Program-made: the position numbers and the translations under genes | Assembly: GCA_035405785.1 (NCBI GenBank) | Contig: DAONJS010000001.1 | Span: forward strand, 510,388 to 574,387 | DNA length: 64,000 bases | Source: BPGX01 sp035405785 | Lineage (GTDB): Bacteria; Bacteroidota; Bacteroidia; B-17B0; Aurantibacillaceae | Direction: 5' to 3' | Shown: piece by piece, positions 35,004 through 44,105 of the stretch | Layout of the letters: the number at the start of each line of letters is the position of its first letter | Numbering within the stretch: the stretch's first letter is position 1 | Notes under the pieces: model-generated | Database searches by the model: none | What the model was told of the DNA's origin: nothing | What the model saw: the letters and a program-made list of their open reading frames with translations, nothing else

Positions 35004-36536
35004 ATGAAAATACTGAATGCTCAACAAATAAAAGAAGTAGATGCATGTTCCATTCAAATGCAAAATATTGAATCTATTGATTTAATGGAAAGAGCGGCTA
35101 CTGTTTTTTATAGAGAGTTATTAAAGTATATTAGACCATCTGAAAAAGTGCATATTTTCTGTGGTAAAGGCAATAATGGAGGTGATGGTTTGGCAATATC
35201 AAGAATGCTTTTAGAATGTGGTTTTAATGTGGGCGTAATTATTGTTGAGCATACAAATAATACTTCAAAAGATTTTAGTATCAATTATGATAGATTATTA
35301 AAATTGAAAGGTTTTGATTTTATTATAGAAGCAAAGAGTGTAGAGGATTTGAAAAAAATTAAGATTGATAATTCAACCATTTGTGTAGATGCTATTCTTG
35401 GAAGTGGTGTAAATAAGCCATCTGTAGGAATTATTAAAGATACAATTGATTTTATTAATCAAAATTACAGAAAAATTTTTAGTGTAGATGTGCCGTCGGG
35501 ATTATTTCTGGATAAATTAAATGATAAACATGATAGCATTATCAGGGCTAATTATACTTTTACATTTCAATTGCCAAAATTATCTTTTTTGTTTCCTGAA
35601 AACGCCGAATATACAGGTGAATGGAAGGTTCTGGATATTGGATTATCAAGTGAATGTATAGAAAAACATACTACTAATTTTTTTGCTATTGATAAATCTC
35701 TTATTAAAACATTTTACAAAAAGAGAAGTGATGTAAGTGCAAAGTGGGATTATGGGCATTGTTTGATAATTGCAGGTAGTTATTCTATACGAGGTGCGGC
35801 TGTAATGTGTGCAGGTAGTGCATTAAGAAGTGGATGTGGATTAGTAAGCGTTCATAGTGTTCAAAGTGTTTTAAATGCTGTTATTCAAAAATATCCTGAA
35901 TGTATTTTGAGTATTGATAAATCATCTGAATTTATTAGCTCAGTTCCTGAATTGAAAAAATATAATGCTATTGCAATAGGTAGTGGAATGGGCTGTAATT
36001 ATCAAACAGCAGATGTTTTGAGAAATCTTTTAGAATGCAAGGAGTCCAAAAAAATTGTGATAGATGCAGATGGATTAAATTGTATTGCTCAAAATAAAGA
36101 GTTTTTAAAATTATTTTCTCAACATCAAATTATATTAACACCACATATAAAAGAATTTGATAGAATATTTGGAACAAGTGAAAATCATTTTGAAAGATTA
36201 CAAAAAGCAATGGATGTAGCAAAAGCGTATAATTGTGTAATAGTTTTAAAATCTGCATATACAGCGGTAGTTTTACCATCTCAAAAGGTTTATTTTTCAA
36301 TAATTGCAAATAGTGGATTAGCAAAAGGCGGAAGTGGTGATGTTCTTACTGGATTGATAGCAGGATTGTGTGCAAGGGGTTACAATATTGAAGAAGCAAG
36401 TATTCTTGGTGTATATATACATTCAATGGCAGGATATATTGCAATTAGGGAAATAAACAAAGAGTGTCTATTGCCAACAGATGTAATCAATTATTTTTCA
36501 GAAGTATTTAATGAAATTCAAGATGAGAAAAATTAG
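35004..36536 (+). CDS. nnr: Bifunctional NAD(P)H-hydrate epimerase / ADP-dependent NAD(P)H-hydrate dehydratase
   Basis: 510 residues from the ATG at 35004 (MKILNAQQIKEVD); the frame stays open to 34917, but those 29 residues lie in repeat DNA and are not family sequence. Repairs hydrated NAD(P)H. The N-terminal epimerase domain (1-210) has FCGKGNNGGDGLAISRML and VDVPSGL. The C-terminal ribokinase-like dehydratase (230-505) has DYGHCLIIAGS, IDADGLNCIA, TPHIKEFDRIFG and GSGDVLTGLIAGLCARG. The next gene begins inside its last codons. Confidence 0.96.
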   Translation: MKILNAQQIKEVDACSIQMQNIESIDLMERAATVFYRELLKYIRPSEKVHIFCGKGNNGGDGLAISRMLLECGFNVGVIIVEHTNNTSKDFSINYDRLLKLKGFDFIIEAKSVEDLKKIKIDNSTICVDAILGSGVNKPSVGIIKDTIDFINQNYRKIFSVDVPSGLFLDKLNDKHDSIIRANYTFTFQLPKLSFLFPENAEYTGEWKVLDIGLSSECIEKHTTNFFAIDKSLIKTFYKKRSDVSAKWDYGHCLIIAGSYSIRGAAVMCAGSALRSGCGLVSVHSVQSVLNAVIQKYPECILSIDKSSEFISSVPELKKYNAIAIGSGMGCNYQTADVLRNLLECKESKKIVIDADGLNCIAQNKEFLKLFSQHQIILTPHIKEFDRIFGTSENHFERLQKAMDVAKAYNCVIVLKSAYTAVVLPSQKVYFSIIANSGLAKGGSGDVLTGLIAGLCARGYNIEEASILGVYIHSMAGYIAIREINKECLLPTDVINYFSEVFNEIQDEKN

Positions 36537-38595
36537 AATTATCATATTTTTATATTCTATTTTCAATTTGTTGTTAGGGCAATCTGTAAGTAAGTTAATG
36601 CAGAGTATTCAAAACTATGATTATTACCACACAAAGGTTTATGCATTCAAAATGTTATCATCAAAAAAGAAATTTTCAGCAGGAGCATACGCTTTAGCTT
36701 ATGTCTATTATCAAGATTTTCATCCATTTCAAAATTTAGATAGTGCGGACTTGTATATTCATTTGAGCGTTATCAATTATCCTCATAAATCATATATTAC
36801 AAAGTATGGAACTATTGATAGCATTAGTATTTACAAGTTGTATGATAGTATAACATTTGCACAATTCAGAAAAATTAAAAGCAATATTCAACCGAGAGTT
36901 TATGATAATTTTTTAAGTAAGCATCCATTTGCAAGTAAAGATGTAAAAGAAAAAATTATTCAACATCAAAATCAAAAAATAATTGAATATGCACAATTGA
37001 TAAATAGAAGTGATACTACTTTTATGTTGATGACAACTTACAATCAACATCCTGAAATAAACGCTTTACAAAAAATGTTTGATAAACAAATTTTTGAAGA
37101 AACTACTATACATCAAACAGCAGCAGAGTATCTGATGTTTTTGAGAAATTTTCCAAATAATAGAAACAGAGAACTTGCTTTACAAAGATTGTTAGATATT
37201 TATATTAAAGAAAAAAATACAGCAGGATTAAAAAGTTTTGCGAAAGAGTTTGCAAAAGACAGATATTATGCTGAACAGGCGTGGAAATGGCTATTTGTAT
37301 ATTCTGTCAAAAAAGTCAATAATGAAGAACTGGAAAAATTTATTGAAGAAAATCCAGAATTTCCTTTTAAGAAGGAAATAATTACAGAGATGGAAATGAA
37401 TCAAAAAATTTTAATTCCATATACGGATACTACTGAAAGTGTTGGATTTATTGATACATCAGGAAAGTTTCAAATTCCTGCTATTTACGATGCTGTTTCT
37501 CCATTTCGTGAAAATATCGCTGTTGTTTTTAAAAACGACTCGGCTTATTTTATCAACAAAAATCATCAAAAGATATTTGATAAAAAATTTGTAGATGCGT
37601 ATTCATTCTTTAATACCTACGCTCCTGTATTTGATGGAAAAAACTGGTATTTTATCAATAGAATGGGTGTTCAGGAATCAGAAATTTTTGAGTGGATTAG
37701 TGAGTTGTCGGCTGATAAAAATTATGTGTTTAAGAAAAATAATTTGTATGGACTTTGTGATTATAAAGGGCAAATAATTTTATCTGCATCTTTTGAAAAA
37801 TTAGGTGATTTTGAAAATCATAAAGCGTATTATGTAGAAAATAATTTGTATGGTATTGTGTGGGATAATGGAAAAAAAATCCCTGCAAAATATCAATGGT
37901 TGTCTTTGTTTTATGGAGATATTGCTATATTCAAAGAGAATAATAAGTATGGATTACTCAATGCAGATGGAGAAGAGATTTTGAGAGCAGAATATGATTT
38001 GATTTATCATTGTTTTGATGATGTATTTTTGATTATCAAAAATAAAAAGTATGGATATTTTAGTGTGAATGAAAAATGTTTTATATTTGATTTTAATCAA
38101 GATTTTATTAAAGAAAAATCAGGAGAATTAAAGTATTTCACAAATGGAAATTTTTTCAAATTAGTTTATCAAAATAAAGTTTTTGTGGGAAATAAGAATG
38201 GTATCCGCTTGAATAAAAAATTTTATCAAGATGTAATTATTAGTAAGGATTTTATTCTTGCAAAAGATAAAAACAAATGGGGCATTGTTACTGGAAATAA
38301 TTTTAATAACATCGCATTTTTATACACAGCATTTACAATTTGTGATAATCAAACAATCTTTTTACAAACACCACAATCATTTATAATAATGGACAAACAG
38401 GGTAATAAGAAATATAAAACAGATAACGAATTAAAATACATAACCAAGAATTACTATTATGAAGAACTTGATGAAAATGGAAAAATTATAGATGTAAATG
38501 GAAAAGTAATTGTAGACAATGTAGATAATTATTCAATAGTAGATAATTACATTGTTGTAAATAAAACTGATAAAAGTATTAGAGTAATTGAGTAG
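36523..38595 (+). CDS. Secreted WG-repeat protein
   Basis: 690 residues from the ATG at 36523, which starts a signal peptide (MRKIRIIIFLYSIFNLLLGQS); an ATG four codons earlier is also in frame. It overlaps the end of nnr by 14 bp. The N-terminal 290 residues are helical, with no family I know. The rest holds about eight WG/KWG-type repeats of some 40 residues (VGFIDTSGKFQIPAIYDAVSPF, YGLCDYKGQIILSASFEKLGDF, YGLLNADGEEILRAEYDLI, WGIVTGNNFNNIAFLY). WG repeats are predicted beta-rich ligand-binding units; the role is unknown. Confidence 0.85.
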   Translation: MRKIRIIIFLYSIFNLLLGQSVSKLMQSIQNYDYYHTKVYAFKMLSSKKKFSAGAYALAYVYYQDFHPFQNLDSADLYIHLSVINYPHKSYITKYGTIDSISIYKLYDSITFAQFRKIKSNIQPRVYDNFLSKHPFASKDVKEKIIQHQNQKIIEYAQLINRSDTTFMLMTTYNQHPEINALQKMFDKQIFEETTIHQTAAEYLMFLRNFPNNRNRELALQRLLDIYIKEKNTAGLKSFAKEFAKDRYYAEQAWKWLFVYSVKKVNNEELEKFIEENPEFPFKKEIITEMEMNQKILIPYTDTTESVGFIDTSGKFQIPAIYDAVSPFRENIAVVFKNDSAYFINKNHQKIFDKKFVDAYSFFNTYAPVFDGKNWYFINRMGVQESEIFEWISELSADKNYVFKKNNLYGLCDYKGQIILSASFEKLGDFENHKAYYVENNLYGIVWDNGKKIPAKYQWLSLFYGDIAIFKENNKYGLLNADGEEILRAEYDLIYHCFDDVFLIIKNKKYGYFSVNEKCFIFDFNQDFIKEKSGELKYFTNGNFFKLVYQNKVFVGNKNGIRLNKKFYQDVIISKDFILAKDKNKWGIVTGNNFNNIAFLYTAFTICDNQTIFLQTPQSFIIMDKQGNKKYKTDNELKYITKNYYYEELDENGKIIDVNGKVIVDNVDNYSIVDNYIVVNKTDKSIRVIE

Positions 38596-38718
38596 CGTGG
38601 TATAAATAACACAATCTTTTTACAATAATGAAAATAAGAATGTAATCACAAAGAGCAAAAGAATTGGTAATCTTATTTTAGATTATTAAATTTATCAAAC
38701 AATGTATTAACATTACAA

Positions 38719-39684
38719 TTAAATTAAAAACTTCATCTGTTTAATCAATATCCATATTAACAAAGGCACGCCCCATATAGAAATTAATACATTTAGTGGC
38801 ATTGAACCATTGAATATCCATTGATTGATTAAATCTGTTAGAATAATAGAAATACTGCCGTATAAAAAAGTATGTTGAATCCATTGATAGATGTTGGCAT
38901 TTTTATTAAGTATTCTTACAAGAATAGGAATGCTCATTCCCACAAACGCAATAGGTCCGCAGTATGCAGTAATTATGCCAATTAAAACAGCAGTGATTAT
39001 GATCAAATTCTTTTTTATTTTTTCAATATCAATACCCATTACTTTTGCCGATTCATCACCAGTGATGTAAATACTCAATGGTTTGGAATATCTCAAAATA
39101 ATTATCAGTGAAATTATACTAATGCCAAATAAAATTAATGATTGAATGAGATTTGTATTCTGAATATTCCCCATTGTCCATAGTGTGAAAAGTTTGAGTG
39201 CATGCTCTGTGCTTAAATAAGTCAGTATACTTTGTATAGCACTATACAATTGTGAAAGCATAAAACCAACTAAAAGAATAATAATAATTTGCGATGTTAT
39301 TTGTAACATCAGTAATATAATCATTAAACCAACTAATGCTCCTGAAATGGAAAGTAAATTTAATTGCAAATGATAAATCAAAGGATAAGTTATTAAACCA
39401 GTTCCCATTATTCCAATAGATGTAAATAAAGATGAAGCACTACTTATGCCCAATACATAAGGTCCTGCCAATGGATTTCTAAATAATATCTGTAATATCA
39501 AACCACAAATTGCAATAATGCTACCTGTTGCTATACCTGTCAAAACCTTTGGTAATCGGAGTTCCAGCAATAATGTTTGGACATCAGATGTTTTAAATAT
39601 ATTTATTGAACCACTCAATAAATTTGCAATAGAGAGTAAAATTAAAATGGATAATAAAAAGTATGTGTTAGAAAAGTATTTCAT
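38719..39684 (-). CDS. FecCD-family ABC transporter permease (iron or cobalamin complex)
   Basis: 321 residues with about nine or ten hydrophobic helices and the FecCD motifs LRLPKVLTGIATGSIIAICGLILQILFRNPLAGPYVLGIS and GPIAFVGMSIPILVRIL. It forms the inner-membrane channel for a siderophore, haem or B12 transporter. It overlaps the binding-protein gene by 4 bp, so the pair is coupled. The ATPase gene that should complete the transporter is not in the window. Confidence 0.93.
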   Translation of the reverse strand: MKYFSNTYFLLSILILLSIANLLSGSINIFKTSDVQTLLLELRLPKVLTGIATGSIIAICGLILQILFRNPLAGPYVLGISSASSLFTSIGIMGTGLITYPLIYHLQLNLLSISGALVGLMIILLMLQITSQIIIILLVGFMLSQLYSAIQSILTYLSTEHALKLFTLWTMGNIQNTNLIQSLILFGISIISLIIILRYSKPLSIYITGDESAKVMGIDIEKIKKNLIIITAVLIGIITAYCGPIAFVGMSIPILVRILNKNANIYQWIQHTFLYGSISIILTDLINQWIFNGSMPLNVLISIWGVPLLIWILIKQMKFLI

Positions 39685-40772
39685 TTTTCAGGTAAAAGAT
39701 AATAGTAGGTTAATTCATTTTGATTTGAAAATAATTCAGGATGAAATATTTGTATTAAATCTTTCAATAATAAATTTGGCTGACAAATACCAGATTCGTA
39801 GTAATCATTATAGCCGTATAAATTTTTTCTTTTGTCATTATTAAAACATCTTTTTTCCTGAAATGCTTTGAATAATGAATATTTGGGAGTGGTGTTTTTC
39901 ATTTGTTGCAATGTTTGAAAATGAAGTAAATTAATCCAGTAATCAGCATCTTTTGCGTATTTCAGCACATATTCAAATGAATATGGTTTGCTATTTTCAT
40001 ACTGATGAAAATCAAAAATATACTTGCCACCTGCATCTTTTATTAATTGAGAAATATAAGATTTATTTCCTGCAATATACCACACATCATTAAACATTAC
40101 TTCTGTTAGCACCGATGGACGATTTTTTATAGTATCAGTCATTGCTTTTAAATAAAGATATTCTTTTTCAATTTCAGTAAATATCTTTTCAGCTAAAGAA
40201 TCTTTTTGAATAAGACAAGCCATTAACTTAATCCATTCTGCTCTGCCAAGTGGATGTTGTTCTAAATAATCTAAATATAAAACGTGTTGTATTTGATGTG
40301 ATTTTAAAATCTCTGATAATTTAGGATTATCAATGGGTGAATATGTAATTATCATTTCTGGTTTTGATAACAAAAGTGTTTCATAATTCCATTGTAAGTT
40401 TGGCAATACTTCAAAAACTTTTTTTTGAGATACTAAATTTTGAATTTCGCTATTAAAATAATACTTGCTATCATCAATAGAAACAATCAAATCCAATGCA
40501 TTCAATAATTTTAATTGATATACAGGTATAGTCCCTAAAACGGCTAATCTTTTGAATGGCTTATCAATATTGTAAAAAAGCGTATCATTATTACTTTGTA
40601 TGACAAAAATTTTTGTAGAGGTTTTATTCTTAATAATACCAAAATGTTTGGCGTATTTAATTTTTATTTCATTATCTTTTTCATTAAATAAATCATTATT
40701 CTTTTGTTCAGTAGAACAAGATGTCAATATGATTAAAAAAATTAAACTATTAAAAAATAACTTGAAAAACAT
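39681..40772 (-). CDS. Periplasmic-binding lipoprotein of an iron/cobalamin-type ABC transporter
   Basis: 363 residues. Lipoprotein signal with LTSC (Cys19), then a PF01497-type binding protein: FKRLAVLGTIPVYQLKLLNALDLIVSI, LLLSKPEMIITYSP, PLGRAEWIKLMACL and WYIAGNKSYISQLIKDAGG. The LGRAEW segment and helical backbone are typical of Bacteroidota ferric-complex or B12 binding proteins; the ligand is not known. Its start lies 23 bp inside the end of the sensor-kinase gene. Confidence 0.9.
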   Translation of the reverse strand: MFFKLFFNSLIFLIILTSCSTEQKNNDLFNEKDNEIKIKYAKHFGIIKNKTSTKIFVIQSNNDTLFYNIDKPFKRLAVLGTIPVYQLKLLNALDLIVSIDDSKYYFNSEIQNLVSQKKVFEVLPNLQWNYETLLLSKPEMIITYSPIDNPKLSEILKSHQIQHVLYLDYLEQHPLGRAEWIKLMACLIQKDSLAEKIFTEIEKEYLYLKAMTDTIKNRPSVLTEVMFNDVWYIAGNKSYISQLIKDAGGKYIFDFHQYENSKPYSFEYVLKYAKDADYWINLLHFQTLQQMKNTTPKYSLFKAFQEKRCFNNDKRKNLYGYNDYYESGICQPNLLLKDLIQIFHPELFSNQNELTYYYLLPEK

Positions 40773-41694
40773 TGAATTGATTATTTTTTACAAAAACATT
40801 GATTTGAAATTGATGTAAGTTTGCTATTTCTTTTACTAAATATAAACCAAGTCCCGTGCCTTTAATTCCTTTGTTTTCAGCAGAAGGATTTCTATAAAAA
40901 ATTTCAAAAATCTTTTCTTTTTCATCATTTGATATAAGAATACCATCATTAATTACTTCTAGAATTTTTTGATTGTTTTTTGAATATAAATGTATTTCAA
41001 TTGTTTTATCTGAATACTTTACAGCATTACTCAATAAGTTTTGAATCATTAATTGTATGAGTTGTTCATCTGCATTGATGTCAATATTTTTTTCAATAAA
41101 AGTTGATATTGATTTTTGTTCATTATATGAAATTATCCATTTTTCTAATTTTTCTGATAAATGGATAGATTGTTTATTCAAAACATATTTGCCATTAGAA
41201 ATTTTATTTGAAATTAAAAGTTGTTCTACAAGTAGTTGCAGTCGTTTTAATTCATCCAGAGATTTTTTTGTAAGTAAATTTTTTTGTTCGTCATTGATTT
41301 TAGAATTTTGTAAAATAGTTTGCAGGTTAAGTTGAATAACACTCAATGGGGTTTTAATTTCGTGAGGCAATGAAAGTAAAAAATTAGTTTGTTGTGCATT
41401 GATTTCAGATTCTTTTTGGTATACTTTATATACTTTGTAAAATCCAAAAAGGATTAAAATTAAAAATACAGTTCCTTCGCCTACTATCATTACAATTTTC
41501 CATTTTTGTTGTTGTTTAATTTGAGTTTCTATTTTTTCAAAAACTGCTTTATCAGAAATATTCAATGCTTGTAATTGTTTTTCTTTTTCAAATAATTGAT
41601 GATGAACTTTTACTAATAAAATTTCCCACCATAAAAATTGAAATAAAATGTAAGCAAAAAGCAAATACAAAATATTTTTTTTATTCCATTTCAT
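40750..41694 (-). CDS. Membrane sensor histidine kinase without adjacent response regulator
   Basis: 314 residues from the ATG at 41694; the frame is open to 41766, but the added 24 residues lie in the divergent promoter region shared with mqnC. TM1 at about 8-28, a short periplasmic loop of some 35 residues, TM2 at about 66-90, then HisKA with H111 (LPHEIKTPLS), N-box NLLSNAVKYSD and the G-boxes GTGLGLYLVKE. Its 3' end overlaps the binding-protein gene by 23 bp, so it is probably co-transcribed with the uptake genes and may sense their substrate. No regulator gene is next to it. Confidence 0.92.
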   Translation of the reverse strand: MKWNKKNILYLLFAYILFQFLWWEILLVKVHHQLFEKEKQLQALNISDKAVFEKIETQIKQQQKWKIVMIVGEGTVFLILILFGFYKVYKVYQKESEINAQQTNFLLSLPHEIKTPLSVIQLNLQTILQNSKINDEQKNLLTKKSLDELKRLQLLVEQLLISNKISNGKYVLNKQSIHLSEKLEKWIISYNEQKSISTFIEKNIDINADEQLIQLMIQNLLSNAVKYSDKTIEIHLYSKNNQKILEVINDGILISNDEKEKIFEIFYRNPSAENKGIKGTGLGLYLVKEIANLHQFQINVFVKNNQFNVFQVIF

Positions 41695-41760
41695 CTGGGC
41701 TGTAAAAATAGAGAATATATTTTGTGATTTAAGTATTTGAAATTTCTGAAACGAGAGTTT

Positions 41761-41792
41761 TTGCACATTTAAAATATATTTACTTAATTTAG
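41761..41792 (+). promoter_or_regulatory. Promoter of mqnC (TTG-N21-TAATTTAG)
   Basis: TTG at 41761-41763 and TAATTTAG at 41785-41792 (one base off TAnnTTTG) with a 21-bp spacer predict a start about 30 bases before the mqnC ATG. Confidence 0.5.
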
Positions 41793-41825
41793 CCGCAATA
41801 ATTTTTTCATTTTTACTTAATATAA

Positions 41826-42980
41826 ATGAATTTAAAGGAACTATACCAAAAAGCCATTAATTTAGAGTTTCTTAATCAAGACGAAGCATTATATTTGTAT
41901 TACAATGCTCCCCTTTCTGAATTGATGAATGTTGCACACACTATTAGAAATATCAAAAAAAATAATTCCCCTTATGTAACATGGATTATTGATAGAAATG
42001 TTAATACTACCAATGTTTGTGTAGCCAATTGTAAGTTTTGTAACTTTTACAGAATACCCGGGCATCCTGAATCTTATATTACAGATATTGAAACCTACAA
42101 AAGAAAAATTCAGGAAACATTTGATTTAGGTGGTGAACAATTATTACTACAAGGTGGTCATCATCCGGAACTTGGATTAGATTATTATTACAATTTATTC
42201 AAAGAATTAAAACGACTTTTCCCAAAATTAAAATTACATGCATTAGGACCTCCTGAAATTGTTCATATTTCTCAATTAGGTAACTATACTTATGAATATG
42301 TTTTATCTAAATTGATTGAAGCGGGTATGGATAGTATTCCAGGCCCTGGTGCTGAAATTTTAAATGATAGAGTAAGAAGAATTATTTCTAATGGAAAATG
42401 TTCAGGGCAAGAATGGTTAGATGTTATGCGTGTAGCACATAAACTTGGCCTTACTACTACTGCTACTATGATGTTTGGACATATTGAAACTATTGAGGAA
42501 AGAATTGAACATTTACTACTTATTCGGCAGGTTCAATCAGAAAAACCAGAAAATTCAAAAGGATTTATTGCTTTTATTCCATGGCCATATCAAGATGAAG
42601 GCACACTTTTAAACAAAGTAAGAAAAATTAAAAATACAGTTACTGCCGATGAGTATATCAGAATGATTGCACTTTCCAGAATTTTACTTCCAAATATTGA
42701 AAACATTCAGGCCTCATGGCTAACTGTGGGTAAACAAACGGCACAGTTATGCTTATATGCAGGTGCCAATGATTTTGGAAGCATAATGATAGAAGAAAAT
42801 GTAGTCAGTGCGGCTGGTGCTGATTATCATTTTGATGCAAATTCTATTCAGCAGGCCATAAAAGAAGCAGGATTTATCCCAATGCTCAGAAATCAACAAT
42901 ATGAGAAGAGAGATTTGCCGGAAATACTTATTAAATCAAACAATTTAGAAAAATTTAATCAAACCATTTTAACAGAATAA
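41826..42980 (+). CDS. mqnC: Cyclic dehypoxanthinyl futalosine synthase
   Basis: 384 residues. Radical-SAM enzyme of the futalosine route to menaquinone; it cyclises dehypoxanthine futalosine. The cluster motif is C65-x3-C69-x2-C72 (NVCVANCKFC), preceded by WIIDRNVN and followed by NFYRIPGH. These choose MqnC over MqnE, as does GGEQLLLQGGHHPELGLDYY. The segment WLTVGKQTAQLCLYAGANDFGSIM and the C-terminus match. It is alone on its transcript, divergent from the sensor kinase. Confidence 0.95.
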   Translation: MNLKELYQKAINLEFLNQDEALYLYYNAPLSELMNVAHTIRNIKKNNSPYVTWIIDRNVNTTNVCVANCKFCNFYRIPGHPESYITDIETYKRKIQETFDLGGEQLLLQGGHHPELGLDYYYNLFKELKRLFPKLKLHALGPPEIVHISQLGNYTYEYVLSKLIEAGMDSIPGPGAEILNDRVRRIISNGKCSGQEWLDVMRVAHKLGLTTTATMMFGHIETIEERIEHLLLIRQVQSEKPENSKGFIAFIPWPYQDEGTLLNKVRKIKNTVTADEYIRMIALSRILLPNIENIQASWLTVGKQTAQLCLYAGANDFGSIMIEENVVSAAGADYHFDANSIQQAIKEAGFIPMLRNQQYEKRDLPEILIKSNNLEKFNQTILTE

Positions 42981-43023
42981 AACAACCAAATTTTATATAA
43001 TTCGTATAAAATTTAAATATTTT

Positions 43024-43054
43024 TTGCATATAAGAATTTTACTACTTACTTTTG
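43024..43054 (+). promoter_or_regulatory. Promoter of porP (TTG-N20-TACTTTTG)
   Basis: A perfect Bacteroidota-type promoter: TTG 43024-43026 and TACTTTTG 43047-43054, spacer 20. Transcription would start around 43060, some 14 bases before the ATG. Confidence 0.7.
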
Positions 43055-43073
43055 TAACTCAAAAATTGAATGT

Positions 43074-44027
43074 ATGGGCAATAAAAAATTTATATTATTT
43101 TTAATAAGTATAGTGATATCTACTACTGACCTTGTGTATTCACAAGATCCACAATTCACACAATTTTATGCCAATCCCTTATATTTAAATCCTGCTTTTG
43201 CAGGAACAGCAAGATGTGCTCGTATTACCTTTAATTATAGAAATCAATGGCCAAATTTGAGCGGTACTTATGTTACTTATTCAGCAGGTTACGATCAACA
43301 TTTTGATGCTTTAGCAGGTGGTGTAGGAATTTTAGTTTTAACAGATGATCAGGCAAAAGGTACTCTAAAAACTGTTTCTGCAAGTGGAATTTATTCTTAT
43401 CATTTACCAGTAAATCGCCATTTTTCATTAAAAATGGGGCTTCAGGCAACTTATTTTCAAAAGCAATTAGATAAAACCAAACTTCATTTTGGTGATATGA
43501 TTGATCCAAGAAGAGGGTTTGTATGGAATACTATGGAAGCGGTTCCTAATCAAAATAAAAGTAATTTAGATTTTGCTGCCGGAATTTTAGGATATAGCAA
43601 AAATTATTTTATTGGATTTGCCGCTCATCACCTTACTCAGCCAGATGAAGGGTTATTAGGCGTTGCAAAATTACCAATGAAATTTACAGGACATGCAGGG
43701 GCTATTATTAACCTTGAAAAAGGTGGTGGTAGTTATATATCACCCAATGTTTTGTTTCAGGCACAACAAAAATTTCAACAGCTTAATTTAGGATTGTATT
43801 ATGTTAATGATGTTTTTGTTGCTGGTTTATGGTACAGAAATTCCGATGCGGTAATAGCATTAATTGGATTACAAAATAAAAATTTTAAATTTGGATATAG
43901 CTATGATGTTACTATATCAAAATTAGCAAGTAATACTGCTGGTTCTCATGAACTCTCTTTACAAATTCAATTTGAATGTAAGCCAAAGAAAAAGAAATAC
44001 AGAACAATTAGTTGTCCTTCTTTCTAA
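43074..44027 (+). CDS. PorP/SprF-family type IX secretion outer-membrane protein
   Basis: 317 residues. Signal peptide ending VYSQ, then DPQFTQFYANPLYLNPAFAGTA, the hallmark of the family, and a beta-barrel with repeated aromatic strands ending SLQIQFECKPKKKK. PorP belongs to the core T9SS envelope complex; SprF paralogs help deliver type B cargo. The two cannot be told apart here. The next gene is a GldJ-type lipoprotein 78 bp downstream, not gldL/M/N. Confidence 0.92.
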   Translation: MGNKKFILFLISIVISTTDLVYSQDPQFTQFYANPLYLNPAFAGTARCARITFNYRNQWPNLSGTYVTYSAGYDQHFDALAGGVGILVLTDDQAKGTLKTVSASGIYSYHLPVNRHFSLKMGLQATYFQKQLDKTKLHFGDMIDPRRGFVWNTMEAVPNQNKSNLDFAAGILGYSKNYFIGFAAHHLTQPDEGLLGVAKLPMKFTGHAGAIINLEKGGGSYISPNVLFQAQQKFQQLNLGLYYVNDVFVAGLWYRNSDAVIALIGLQNKNFKFGYSYDVTISKLASNTAGSHELSLQIQFECKPKKKKYRTISCPSF

Positions 44028-44105
44028 AAAATCTTGTAACATTTAAAAAACATATACATTATATTATTGAAAAATTACATAAATTTACACCCAAAAAATA
44101 AAGCA

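Noticed and set aside
41695..41825. Cobalamin riboswitch for the uptake operon
   Set aside because: No B12-box-like sequence is visible, and the gap shared with mqnC is too short.
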